Source of the DNA: Zopfochytrium polystomum
Lineage: Eukaryota; Chytridiomycota; Chytridiomycetes; Chytridiales; Chytridiaceae
Length of the DNA: 52,222 bases
Direction of reading: 5' to 3'
NCBI GenBank assembly: GCA_025765615.1
Contig: JAIVFJ010000383.1
Span: 1 to 52,222, forward strand
The notes beneath the pieces were generated by a model, which worked only from the letters and a program-made list of their open reading frames with translations, did not search any database and was not told where the DNA came from. Shown here piece by piece: positions 1 to 8,752 of this stretch (positions within the stretch are counted from its first letter, which is position 1; each line of letters begins with the position of its first letter). Both the position numbers and the translations under genes were made by a program.

Positions 1-690
1 TCCTTCCCAAGGCAGAAGCCAAGGGGAAAGGCAAGAGAGTGGGGAGGAAAGTGGCCAGGGTCCCAACCTGTTGGAGCCACCACCTTGGAGCACCAGCTCC
101 CTCTCTGCCAAAGACAAGCCCTAAGTTGGAGGGGTTGGACACAAAGGGCAAACACAAGGAACAGTTAGTGTGCAGAGATGCCTGTTGGATCAAACCAGAA
201 CTGTTTTCCACTTAACAGAACCAGACACATCTTGTCTCACTCCCAAGAGAAGTTCCAACTCAATCCAAGGAGGGGGCACACAGGGTGGGAGACAGTGGGA
301 CTCTTCTTGCTTCATCCTACTAGGACACAGACATCTGCCTCACCAGGCCAGAGGAATCCCCTATCTTAGAAGCAAGGAAGGTTAAACACCCACTCCCACA
401 CACAAGTGTGGCACCATGACATCACAGGCATTAATCTGAGAGAAAGAGGGTCTGAACCCAGTGAAGACCAGGCCCACCAGAGGCCACAGGAGCCAACAAC
501 CAGGGAGATGGGGGCATACCTGAGAGACATTTCTGCAGCAGTACCTGACCAGCTCATTCATATCACCTTGAGAGACCTGGATTTGACTAGATGTATTGAC
601 AGGAACCTAGAGGCACCACCACAGATTTACCCTCTATCCTTCCATCACCAAGTGGGCTCCTACCCAGTCCAACCTAAGCAGCATGCAGAA
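1..690. other. No gene recognised
   Basis: Short open frames occur on both strands but none has recognisable motifs, codon structure or a plausible context. I see no repeat shared with the rest of the window here. Confidence 0.5.
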
Positions 691-695
691 TGGTG

Positions 696-768
696 AGGTG
701 CACTGGGGATTGAACCCAGCACTCTGCCATGATGGCCAAGAGGACTCTAACCTCCTGTCACACACCAG
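696..768 (-). repeat. tRNA-derived SINE-like head
   Basis: On the minus strand there is a perfect T-arm: a 5-bp stem CTGGG/CCCAG around the loop TTCAATC (703-719). This is an internal B box. About 30 nt upstream on that strand lies an A-box-like segment with GGTTAGAG, where GAC and GTC can pair as a short D stem. The acceptor strands pair poorly (only a GGTG/CACC core), so a functional tRNA gene is unlikely and a tRNA-derived SINE or pseudo-tRNA fits better. The body length is not defined. Confidence 0.45.
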
Positions 769-1427
769 GGGACTGCCACCCCCAGCTCATACACACAGTC
801 AGGAAGAAAAGGGCAGGCAAGGGACTTCAGGTACAGTTCTCACAGTCAACAAGAAGGGGGGGCAGCAGTTTAAATAGGAGAGGGTTGGAATCACATGGAG
901 GAGAGGAAAAAGGAGGGAAAAACACATACAAAACAACAAAACAATAAGTAAAACAGTAAAAAACAGAATGGATGGGTGATTCACCAAATGGGGGCTGAGC
1001 CATCAACAAAGAGAGACAGCTCAGAGAATCATGGGGCCATTTCTTGGCAGACAGCCACCAGAGCAGAGTGGAGGGGGGGGTGGAGGAACTGGCAAGAAAT
1101 GATTGGTGCAGACAAGAAGACACTCACCACAGCCACAGAAAGAAAGGAAGACACACAAAGAGAGACAGTAAACAAACAACTAAATAAAAGATAAAACAAG
1201 AAAAAGAGCCAAAACAAAGGAAAATACTAATTGGAAAAATAAGTAAAAATCAACAACAGAAAGAGAAAGAAAAGCCCTGTCTTCTCATACCACTCATATG
1301 AGGCATTACATCATGGTAGCTGGGCATCTGGACTTTGCACTTCTCCCACAGAAGTGGTTCAGTCCTTAGTCATTCCAAAAGTGAGGGGTTATTAGCTGGA
1401 CATGTTGGACTTTGCAGCCCAACAGTC
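769..1427. other. No gene recognised; purine-rich strand
   Basis: The plus strand is strongly purine-rich from about 870 to 1270, with long A and G runs. The opposite-strand frames are low-complexity Phe/Leu/Ser readings of that bias. Nothing coding is supported. Confidence 0.45.
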
Positions 1428-1495
1428 TGCATGTCTTGAACTTGGCACCTTCCCAATTGAAGGGAGCGCTCTAACCACTGAGCAAGGAAGCCCTA
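1428..1495 (-). repeat. tRNA-derived SINE-like head
   Basis: Read on the minus strand, the segment has a well-formed D arm: GCTC, loop AGTGGTTA, GAGC. It doubles as a Pol III A box (1466-1485). An anticodon-like stem-loop CTCCC/TTCAATT/GGGAA follows, then a B-box-like GTTCAAGAC (1433-1445). The T stem is weak and no acceptor stem closes, so this looks like the head of a tRNA-derived SINE rather than a tRNA gene. Confidence 0.5.
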
Positions 1496-1546
1496 TGCCA
1501 GCAGTTGAGCAGACACTGAGTCACTCGGTCTGCAGCCATTGTACAG

Positions 1547-1660
1547 AATAATAATAATAATGGCACAAATAATAATGGTGACAGGTGACGCAGGCGCGAC
1601 AACAAGTGTCAGTCAGTGGCTTATGTGGACAACCAATAATAATAAAATAATAATATATAC
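1547..1660. repeat. ATA/AAT microsatellite patches
   Basis: Two runs of ATA/AAT triplets (1547-1577 and 1635-1660) flank unique sequence. This is simple repeat with no coding potential. Confidence 0.6.
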
Positions 1661-2762
1661 AGCAGAGTCCAAGCCGAATGCGTGTATAACGCGCTTCGAG
1701 AAGGGTGGATAATCCTCACAATTATCAGTGAAAAAAGTGGGTATACACTCTTTTATTTGAGGTCACAGGCTTGACGGCCTGTCGTCCTCACAAAGCATCT
1801 TCAACTTTGCAACCAACCCCTCCAACGTCGCAGAATGATCAGACAGCGTTCTTACTACCCACAGATAGGCTTCCTTCTGCTCTTTCTTCTGGTACCTAAG
1901 CCAATCTGCAACAAGCAATTTTCTCTAAGGAAGGTTCAAAAGTCAGACTGCACTACCTGCGGCCTCCACACCTATCATTTTGTTCTTACTTGTGTGACAA
2001 ATCAACCCAGCTGCATGCCTTATTGCTCTAAGTTCTCTCCATTTCGTTCTCCAACACTCCCTTAGGGACAACACCACCAAAACTTTGATTATCAGCCTGG
2101 CACACAGTGCCAACCTGCTATTCCAATTTCAGAATTTTTTGTCCATCACTCAGCTTGCAACACACATCTTCTATCCTGGAGCATTTTTTCCATCAAGTAC
2201 AGCATCAAACAACTCCTATAGTCACTATTTGTCACTGCTGCACCGTTGACCAACTCCTCCAGGATCATCCATCACTCACAGTGTCATGCAAAGGTTCAAG
2301 GGAGATTGCTGCAAATACAAGGAAAAAAAAACAAAACATGTCTGCCATTTTCCATCAGGGAAGGGCCAAAAATTTAGGTTGCATAAATTTCAGGAATACT
2401 TTGAAAATTAACAAATTTTGATCTAATGTATAATTTCACTCAAACAGAAAGCCTAAAATTTAGGTGACACAAATTTTGGGGATGCTTTTGAACCTGCCAA
2501 CAGGCTGTCTGTCTACCTCCCTGTCGCTGGGAGTCAAGGGGCTGTCTGTCTCTGTCTCTCAATGGTTGCAGGGCTAGCGAGAAAAACACAAAAAACAAAT
2601 GGATCCTGACAAGTCCTTCCACTAATTGGTGAGAAGATTTGGGAGCAATCAGCACAGTGTTGCAAAGTGGTCTCAGCATATATTGGCACCAACTTGGCAT
2701 GGTCTTCTTGGTGCCAGGCTGCTGGTTTGGAAAACACTCTATCTATTTTAGCCAAATGAATC
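1661..2762. other. No gene recognised
   Basis: Frames of 76 and 104 codons are open on the plus strand but lack motifs and are interrupted within a few hundred bases. The segment could be decayed internal sequence of the copia remnant that follows, but I cannot align it to any recognisable domain. Confidence 0.35.
2368..2492 (+). repeat. Pair of imperfect 38-bp direct repeats
   Basis: The segment at 2368-2405 recurs with several changes at 2455-2492. Both begin AAAATTTAGGT and end CTTTTGAA or ACTTTGAA, about 50 bp apart. Function unknown. Confidence 0.45.
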
Positions 2763-2828
2763 TGGACTCAGGATTCGAACTATGGAATACTGTCTTATTG
2801 CTGGGCTTACTTGATCCTGGCTAGGGAT
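2763..2828 (-). repeat. tRNA-derived SINE-like head
   Basis: The minus strand carries a canonical B box, GTTCGAATCC (2771-2780), and upstream an A-box-like TAGCCAGGATCAAG (around 2805-2823) at a tRNA-like distance. No acceptor stem closes, so it is called as a SINE head or pseudo-tRNA. Confidence 0.45.
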
Positions 2829-3149
2829 CTCAACTCACACATACTGACTGCTTCAGCTTTTATACACAGACATACTAACACACCACACCAAGTCCCACAG
2901 CCATACCTGAGTCCTCACCTCAATTACATCACTCTGATGAATTATCCTCACCAACTTCTGTGACAAACACAAGGTTCCTTGAAATAACTTTTGGCTCATT
3001 CCAAGGAGTATCAACGTTTATCTTTATTGGACACTCATCACTAACACCTTTTCAGAGCAAACTATAAACAAGCTCAACCTTGCAAGATTACTAAAGTTCC
3101 ATTCTCATCTCAGATTCTTCCTTTGCCGAACCAAATCTATCTGACTCTA
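2829..3149. other. No gene recognised
   Basis: This AC-rich stretch lies just upstream of the decayed reverse transcriptase and probably belongs to the same old copia element, but no motif survives. Confidence 0.35.
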
Positions 3150-4560
3150 GATTTCAATGTCAACATAATCTGGAACAAATGGGTCTACAAGGTCAAACTT
3201 TGTGAAGACAGCAGATTTGAGTGCTTCTATGCACAGCTCATGGCTAAGGGCCTCACTTAGTATCATTGCATTGATATTCAGAATACTCACTCACCTAAGT
3301 CTTTTACTCACTGAAATGGCTGCCTGAATCCACTAGGACACTGCCACAGTGGATACCAGCAGCACATACCTCAACAGCATATTTTATTTGCCAAATCTGC
3401 ATCAAGCAGTTCATCACCACTGCAATGACTGCTGGAGTTGAACAGCCACCTAAATCAAACAGTTGACAGGAAAGTGCAATCTTCTGGGATTACTGCATCC
3501 TCCTTTGTCAGATTAACCCATCATCCACATGCAAGCTAAGTTAACAATATTTGTTTTTTGGCAATTCTGGCAAAAACTTCCTCTGCCATAATTGCCTTGC
3601 CTAATCTTTTTACAAACTCTGTGAAATGGGAGCAATGAAAACCATCCTCAATATGCAGCTGGAACATCAACATGACGGAATCTTCTTACACAAGAAAGTC
3701 TATAGCAACGAGTTACTGAGGGTTAGGGTTCATGCAAACATTATCAACAACTGCACTGGTAGCTGTGTAGTCTCAATCTTCAACCACACAGGATCGATGA
3801 AGCAACTGCAGATCAGAGACTGTACCAGGCAATCCTTGGCAGCATCAACTACCTTGCAACACACACTCTACCAGACCTTGCCTTCAGCAAGGATCCCAAC
3901 ATAGCCAGTTACTCTGACACTGCCCATGGTGTCCACTCAGATGGGAAATCACAGCTTGGCTACTAAATCTGTTTGGAGGAACGGCTATTAGTTGGACACC
4001 TGTTTGGAGCAGCACCGTCATGCTGTACTGCAGGAAGCTGAATATGTAGCAGTGCCTGATCCCAAATCTACTCAGCACTTCAACTTCTGTCTCCAACTCC
4101 TCTTGTCATCTACACTGACAAAAGTGGTGTGATCGACCTCAGTTCAAATGATCTTTGCACCAATCAGTCAAAGCATTTCATAGTTAAGTATCATTGAATT
4201 CGAGAACTCTTGGAACAAAAGGTGGTACGGCTTGAATGGATTGCTGGAGGAGAACAGCCTGCAGACTATATGACAAAATCTCTCTCAGCTATTCTCAGTG
4301 AATACCATCTGAGTCGCATTGATCTTTGCTTCTTTTCTTACCTCTGATTCATTTTTTCTTATCTGTCAAGCTGTTTTCTTCTTTGTTCCTTTTCATTACT
4401 TTGACTCATTTCTTTTCCCTCTGAAGTTCAATATGTGCCCCCATCCATTTTTGTTAGTGTGGTCTGTCCTTTCTGTTCTGCCATTGGATGGCCAGGCATA
4501 CCTGTTTGTGATTCTTCTTTTTCCGGTGTACGGTTTCCTTAAGTTGTTTCCTGCCCACAG
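3150..4560 (+). pseudogene. Decayed Ty1/copia family 2 RT-RNase H region
   Basis: This is the 3' half of an old copia polyprotein. Around 3170-3280 a frame gives the start of copia RT, with WVYKVK followed by a YAQLMAKG segment matching the usual KARLVAKG. At 4100-4200 the RNase H signature survives as IYTD, an SGVIDLSSND-like stretch and the SKHF/YH region. Stops and frameshifts break every frame, so it is not functional. A second decayed copy lies in reverse orientation at 42,347-43,827. The element is followed directly by a polypurine tract and an LTR. It is unrelated in sequence to the younger copia array at 17-39 kb. Confidence 0.75.
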
Positions 4561-4561
4561 C

Positions 4562-4572
4562 TTAGGGGGGAG
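4562..4572 (+). promoter_or_regulatory. Polypurine tract of copia family 2
   Basis: The purine run TTAGGGGGGAG lies immediately 5' of the LTR's TG. This is the position where plus-strand DNA synthesis is primed in LTR retrotransposons. The reverse-complement copy at 42,347-42,357 is identical. Confidence 0.7.
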
Positions 4573-4787
4573 TGTTAGTTTTGGGTCTTTTGGTGTAAGC
4601 AGTGTGCAGGAGCTTTGACCTGATACTGCTCTGCAAGGATGACTTGCAGCATTTTGCAAGTGATGGTCCTTGTAACAGTTTTGTATAAAAGACAAGCACA
4701 AGACTGACAGAAGCCAAGATCAACCTCCCACCACCACCACCTTCAGTAGCCCAATCCATCAATCCGCCAACATAGCGAATTCTTTCA
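4573..4787 (+). repeat. 3' LTR of copia family 2
   Basis: This 215-bp LTR starts TGTTAG and ends TTTCA, giving the usual TG...CA ends, with a TATAAAA box at 4684-4690. The same sequence appears inverted at 42,132-42,346 and again in direct orientation at 49,479-49,692, where different flanks confirm both ends. It is inserted into a LINE ORF1 remnant. Confidence 0.85.
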
Positions 4788-5697
4788 CGAACCGGGCCCG
4801 CCGCGTAAGGAACACGAACTCTGCGCGCTTCACCACGTCTGGACGGGGGTCATGCGCAGGCGGCTGCAGCGGATCAAAGTCAGGGAGCAAAAAGAAAGCA
4901 GGGTGATTGGAGGAAATCACAAAACGCCTCAAACTTATCTTCTGCCACCCAGGCCTCAAAAAGCCGCAACCCGTGCCCAATAGGCGAGATGTCTTTTGCA
5001 TACGGAGCTCCAAGGTGATGGAGCGCAAACCGAAGCCAGTGGAGAGGTGCTGAGTGAATGGACCAGTGCAACAAGGTTCGAAAAAAAACTGGCTGAAAGA
5101 TGATTGGTGGACCCCCCATTGGGGGCCGTCAGTCCAGGCCATGGAAGATGAGGTCAATAGCTGAGGGTACTTCTGCAGAACGAAGAGCCACCCCCACTTT
5201 TTGCGCCGCGACAGGAACTCCAGGCGCGCGTGGAGTTCACCTGGGGGCGGGGAAAATGACGGGGGAAGGCTGCGGGAGCCGGGGTGATGTAGTGGTGTCC
5301 GTTAGAGGGACAGGTGGGAGTGGCGAGGTGGAAGGGGGTCGATTCCGTGGCGGTGGCCTTATTACAGGCTGTTGTTTTCTGTGGAGAGGTGCCGCGATCA
5401 ACAACTCGAGGTAGCAGAGTTTCAAGGGTGGAAAGTAGCCGTTTGATGAGATTGTCCTGGTCTCCAATGATTGCTTGCATGTTGCGCAAGAGGGGATTGA
5501 TTGTCCCTCATACGTTAACAAGAAGCTTGTCAAGAGACTTGGGGATAGAATACTGTGCGCTTGGGAGAATGGCCTTCTTGAGATACGGTGGGCGCGCTAA
5601 CAGGAGATTGCGTAGTTGTTCCACACCAGTTGAGGTTGGAGCTGTCGGGATAGGGGTTTGGGAGTGATTGGATGAGGTTCCAGGGGCGTCGGGGGCT
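4788..5697 (-). pseudogene. LINE family 2 ORF1 fragment (3' half)
   Basis: The minus strand encodes the middle and C-terminal parts of a LINE ORF1 protein. The order is a PPYLKKA helix region, a YSIPKS motif, an AIIGDQDNLI helix, a Pro/Thr-rich linker and a C-terminal domain. In the C-terminal domain, ISPIGHG and EAWVAEDKFEAF match ISVIGQY and ECWVYEGDKEKF of LINE-B ORF1. It has an in-frame TGA after the KLLVNV segment, a frameshift in the C-terminal domain, and loses its end where the copia LTR is inserted. A related copy lies at 47,539-48,960. ORF1 proteins of LINEs bind RNA and chaperone reverse transcription; that role is inferred here. Confidence 0.6.
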
Positions 5698-6105
5698 GTA
5701 CCTAGGAGGGAGTTGAACCCTCAGGCCCCCAACTGGGGCTCAACTTTATTCACTAGGCACCGTGAAACCTTGAGCATGCTTAGCACACTGGTAGCCGCTC
5801 TCATCAGTCGCGCTGGTCAGTATAGCCTTCCTTAGCTGTCCATATGGGGAGCCGTCATTGGAGGACATCACTCAGGTTAACTGCAATGGCCCAGTACCTG
5901 GGGAGCGTGCCAGGTACCTTCCCGTTATTTGAGCAACCTCGCATGGCTTTCACTGTACTAACCACCAGGGGCAACCAGAGGAGGGTCGGGGTGTCCTTAT
6001 CGAATGGTTTTTAGACACTCTTCCCCTTGTACCTTTGCCAGGATCGAACCGTCGCCACTCACCAGCAAACTCAGAGGTGTTAACCAACTGAGCTACTGGG
6101 CTCCA
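5698..6105 (-). mobile_element. tRNA-derived SINE, left copy
   Basis: Reverse complement of the element at 40,815-41,222. Its 5' end abuts the telomere-like tail of LINE-A, and its 3' end abuts the ORF1 fragment. It contains the A box TAGCTCAGTTGG and the B box GGTTCGATCC near the 5' end, and a second tRNA-like fold at the 3' end. Details are under the right copy. Confidence 0.65.
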
Positions 6106-8200
6106 CACTAACCCTAACTTTTCAATAGTGTATTATTCGCTCCAACACGAAGGTGAGGAATCTGCAGCTTGAAAGTTAAAAAAGTACATGCATATGAAGG
6201 AAGGAAGGTCCAAGAGGTCAGAGGGGGCACATGTGAGAGAGAGAGGAAGTCAAAGAAGAAGAAAAACAAAGAGGCCAAGGTGAAGAGAAGAGAGCAGAAA
6301 GAACAGTAGAAACAAACTTAAACCAGATAACAGCTTAAAAGTATGAACACAACACAACAAAAAACAAATGGAAAACAAATGATGAGGCAAAAGAAACAGA
6401 CACTCATCCACCTCCCACTGAAGCACCACTCTCTGTATCAGAGTCAACCCACCCAGATCTGTCTGGCTTTCCCGTCACTCCCTGAGTCTCCTTAGCCAGC
6501 CACCTGTTCCTTGATTCCCTAAACCCCTTGTTGCGCACTGGGTCCCAGTGTGCACGCAGGGCTTCCCTAGCTTGCCGCCGCACCTGCGCCATCTGCATGC
6601 GGGTCCTCAGATCCGCCCTCCTATCATCCACTGTCCCTGCTTCCATCAAATAATCTGCCTCCTGTTCTGCTGTGGTCTCGGAAGCATCCACAAAGTCCCT
6701 CATTCCAGCACATTCCACTCGAATCTTTGCAATCAGCCTAGCAAGCTTCATCCCCAGTTTCTTTGAAGCAACCCTCGTCTCCTGGGGGATCTTATCTGCA
6801 TCATTGGCTGTGTATGGTGCCCAGAAAGTCAGAGTCTGCAGCAGCAGATCCAGCACTGTGATGTTCCTCCTCGCCTGCTCCAGGCTTGGGACGCACTCAG
6901 GGTGGTCCGCCTCCAGGAGGCGGCGCACACCTGAACACTCCAAGGCATGGTTCCTGTCCAGCTCAGCATCACACTTCTTGCACTGCTGGTGATAGGCCAC
7001 ACGGCCACCCATCCATGCCACAAGGCATCTCAACCACCTCCTGTTAAACATTGCACCAGAACGAACCACCTGGCAGGGCCCCCGGTGAGGGGGGACCACC
7101 AGGGGTGCCGCCACTCCAGTCAAGTTGGCCTTTTCCTTATACTTCTCAAGTGACACAGTGTGCATCTTCTGCATAGCGACAACATCAATGTTCTTGGGCT
7201 CAGATCTGGTAACTTCAAGGTCATACGGATAAGTCCTGTGTCTGACAAACGGAATCTGTGCCAAGGCCTTCCGTGGCACCGACCCAAAATATAGATCCAC
7301 ATCTGGTGTGAACAGAGTGAGCCTGGTGAGGGATCCTGCAGGAGCCCGCCGCCCCCGCTCAGCCATGTGCCTGTACATGTGTGCAGTGGTGTTTCTCTGG
7401 TCCTGAATGTGGTGCAGTCTGTAGAAATATCTTGCGTTCAGCATCTTGTTGCGTGCAACCATCGGCACCACTCCAAAAATCAGATGCATTGCCACAGTGC
7501 TGGATGTTTTCCCAAAAGACAGAGCCTGACGCAAACACATGTCCTGGACCTTCTGGGCCGGGGCCAAGAAGGCCTCTGAATTTGGCCTCAATGCAAACCC
7601 ATACTCCAGCATGGGCCGCAGAAAGCACATGTACACCCTGTACGCATTCACAGGCCGGAATCCCCAGCCATTGAACCCTCGAGATTTCAGAAACTGAAGC
7701 ATCTTCTCAGTCTTCTTCACCCTCATCTGCAGAGACGTCTCAAAGTCGATGCCGTTGCAATCACGCACAAGTCCCAACTGTAGTGTAGTCTTCTCCTGGG
7801 GGAGCACCACCCCATTCATCTGCAATCTCAGGTTCCTTGTCTTGGAAACAACAACACATTTTTGTGCTGCAAAGGTCATACCCCGCCTCTGGGACCAGTT
7901 GTGGACTTCATCAAGCATATTCTGAAGGACAGCCTTGTCCCGTGCGAACACTGCAGAGTCATCAGCAAACAGCAGAGAGTTGATCTTCAATCCACCACAT
8001 TGCAACTGGCTGTGGGGCACCCTGGAGAGCGCCTCAGGCAGCGAGTTGATGGCAACATTGAACAGCATCGGGGACAACACAGTTCCCTGTAGAAATCCCC
8101 GCGTCACTGGAATCTGATCAGACTTCTGGCCCAAGACCAGAAGCTGGCACGCATTAAAGTCAAACAAGGATCTGAGAATCGGCAGCAACTGGTTCCTGGT
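6106..8200 (-). mobile_element. LINE-A, 5'-truncated non-LTR retrotransposon
   Basis: It comprises the C-terminal two thirds of ORF2 plus a 298-bp 3' UTR. The 3' terminus, read on the minus strand, is GTTAGGGTTAGTG, two telomere-like units. The 5' end breaks within the RT coding region, directly against the tail of LINE-D. It belongs to the same subfamily as LINE-C, to which the shared coding part is almost identical. Confidence 0.85.
6404..8188 (-). CDS. LINE-A ORF2 fragment: RT core and C-terminal CCHC
   Basis: The open frame begins inside the RT palm at the LLPILRSLF segment, so the N-terminal endonuclease and the first RT motifs (NYRPISL, DIKAAYDC) are missing. Visible motifs are RGFLQGTVLSP, the FADD catalytic box (LLFADDSAVFA, about residues 72-82), and a C-terminal zinc motif CKKC-x7-H-x3-C (about residues 417-432). 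The frame then runs open to a stop just after a glycine-rich tail. There is no genuine start codon; the fragment should be inactive. The same C-terminal part recurs at 39,397-40,516 and in LINE-C. Confidence 0.85.
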   Translation of the reverse strand: MLPILRSLFDFNACQLLVLGQKSDQIPVTRGFLQGTVLSPMLFNVAINSLPEALSRVPHSQLQCGGLKINSLLFADDSAVFARDKAVLQNMLDEVHNWSQRRGMTFAAQKCVVVSKTRNLRLQMNGVVLPQEKTTLQLGLVRDCNGIDFETSLQMRVKKTEKMLQFLKSRGFNGWGFRPVNAYRVYMCFLRPMLEYGFALRPNSEAFLAPAQKVQDMCLRQALSFGKTSSTVAMHLIFGVVPMVARNKMLNARYFYRLHHIQDQRNTTAHMYRHMAERGRRAPAGSLTRLTLFTPDVDLYFGSVPRKALAQIPFVRHRTYPYDLEVTRSEPKNIDVVAMQKMHTVSLEKYKEKANLTGVAAPLVVPPHRGPCQVVRSGAMFNRRWLRCLVAWMGGRVAYHQQCKKCDAELDRNHALECSGVRRLLEADHPECVPSLEQARRNITVLDLLLQTLTFWAPYTANDADKIPQETRVASKKLGMKLARLIAKIRVECAGMRDFVDASETTAEQEADYLMEAGTVDDRRADLRTRMQMAQVRRQAREALRAHWDPVRNKGFRESRNRWLAKETQGVTGKPDRSGWVDSDTESGASVGGG

Positions 8201-8449
8201 ACTAACCCTAACTTTTCAACGGGATTTATTCGCTCCAACCCGAGGGTGAGGAATCTGCAGCTTGAAAGTTAAAAAAGTACATGCATATAAAGGAGAAGAA
8301 AGAAAGTCCAAGAGGTCAGAGGGGGCACATGTGAGGGAGAGAGAGAAAGCCAAAGAAGAGGAAAAACAAAGAGGCCAAGGTGAAGAGAAGAAATCTGAAA
8401 GAACAGTAGAAACAAACTTAAACCAGACAACAGCTTGAAAATAGAAAGA
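8201..8449 (-). mobile_element. LINE-D, 3' UTR-only LINE copy
   Basis: About 250 bp corresponding only to the LINE 3' UTR, with the conserved GAATCTGCAGCTTG-type segment on the plus strand, the AATAAATCCCG segment on the minus strand and the telomere-like tail. It is an extremely 5'-truncated insertion lying between the tail of LINE-B and the broken 5' end of LINE-A. Its 3' end variant (AATAAATCCCGTTG) matches LINE-B rather than LINE-A/C. Confidence 0.8.
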
Positions 8450-8752
8450 CACTAACCCTAACTTTTCAACGGGATTTATTCGCTCCAACCCGCCCCTGAA
8501 GGAAAGGGTGAGGAATCTGCAACTTTGAAAGTTAAAAAGTGCGTACATATGAAATAGGAGAAACATGTCCAGAGGCAAGAAAGAGGTGCCAAGTAGAGAA
8601 TCAAAAGGCATAAAAGAAAAACAAAGGACAGCAACTGGGTCAAAAAGAAAAAGAGGAAAGGATCCACAGAGGTGAATGAAATTAAACAACAAGAAAACAA
8701 ATAGAGAACAAATGAGGTTCGAAGGACTGCACCTGAAACACTGCACAAACTG

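Larger units (their letters stand above)
4225..7524. repeat. Left arm of 3.3-kb inverted repeat
   Basis: The segment is the reverse complement of 39,397-42,694. I found only two single-base indels over the compared stretches: a G run near 5332, and one base at about 6601 versus about 40,319. It spans the end of copia family 2, its LTR, the ORF1 fragment, the SINE and the 3' part of LINE-A. Outside 4225 the two sides are still homologous but clearly diverged. Inside 7524 the right arm is cut by the copia array. Confidence 0.85.

Noticed and set aside
703..719. True tRNA genes at the four tRNA-like sites in 0.7-6 kb
   Set aside because: B boxes are good but acceptor stems and anticodon arms do not close properly; SINE or pseudo-tRNA origin is more likely.
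1835..2421. Coding gene in the 76- and 104-codon frames
   Set aside because: No domain, no start context, no intron signals; composition resembles the decayed repeat around it.
6106..6118. CTAACCC repeats as a real chromosome end
   Set aside because: Only two units at each place, always at the same point after a LINE 3' UTR and followed by other elements; they are part of the element ends, not a telomere tract.
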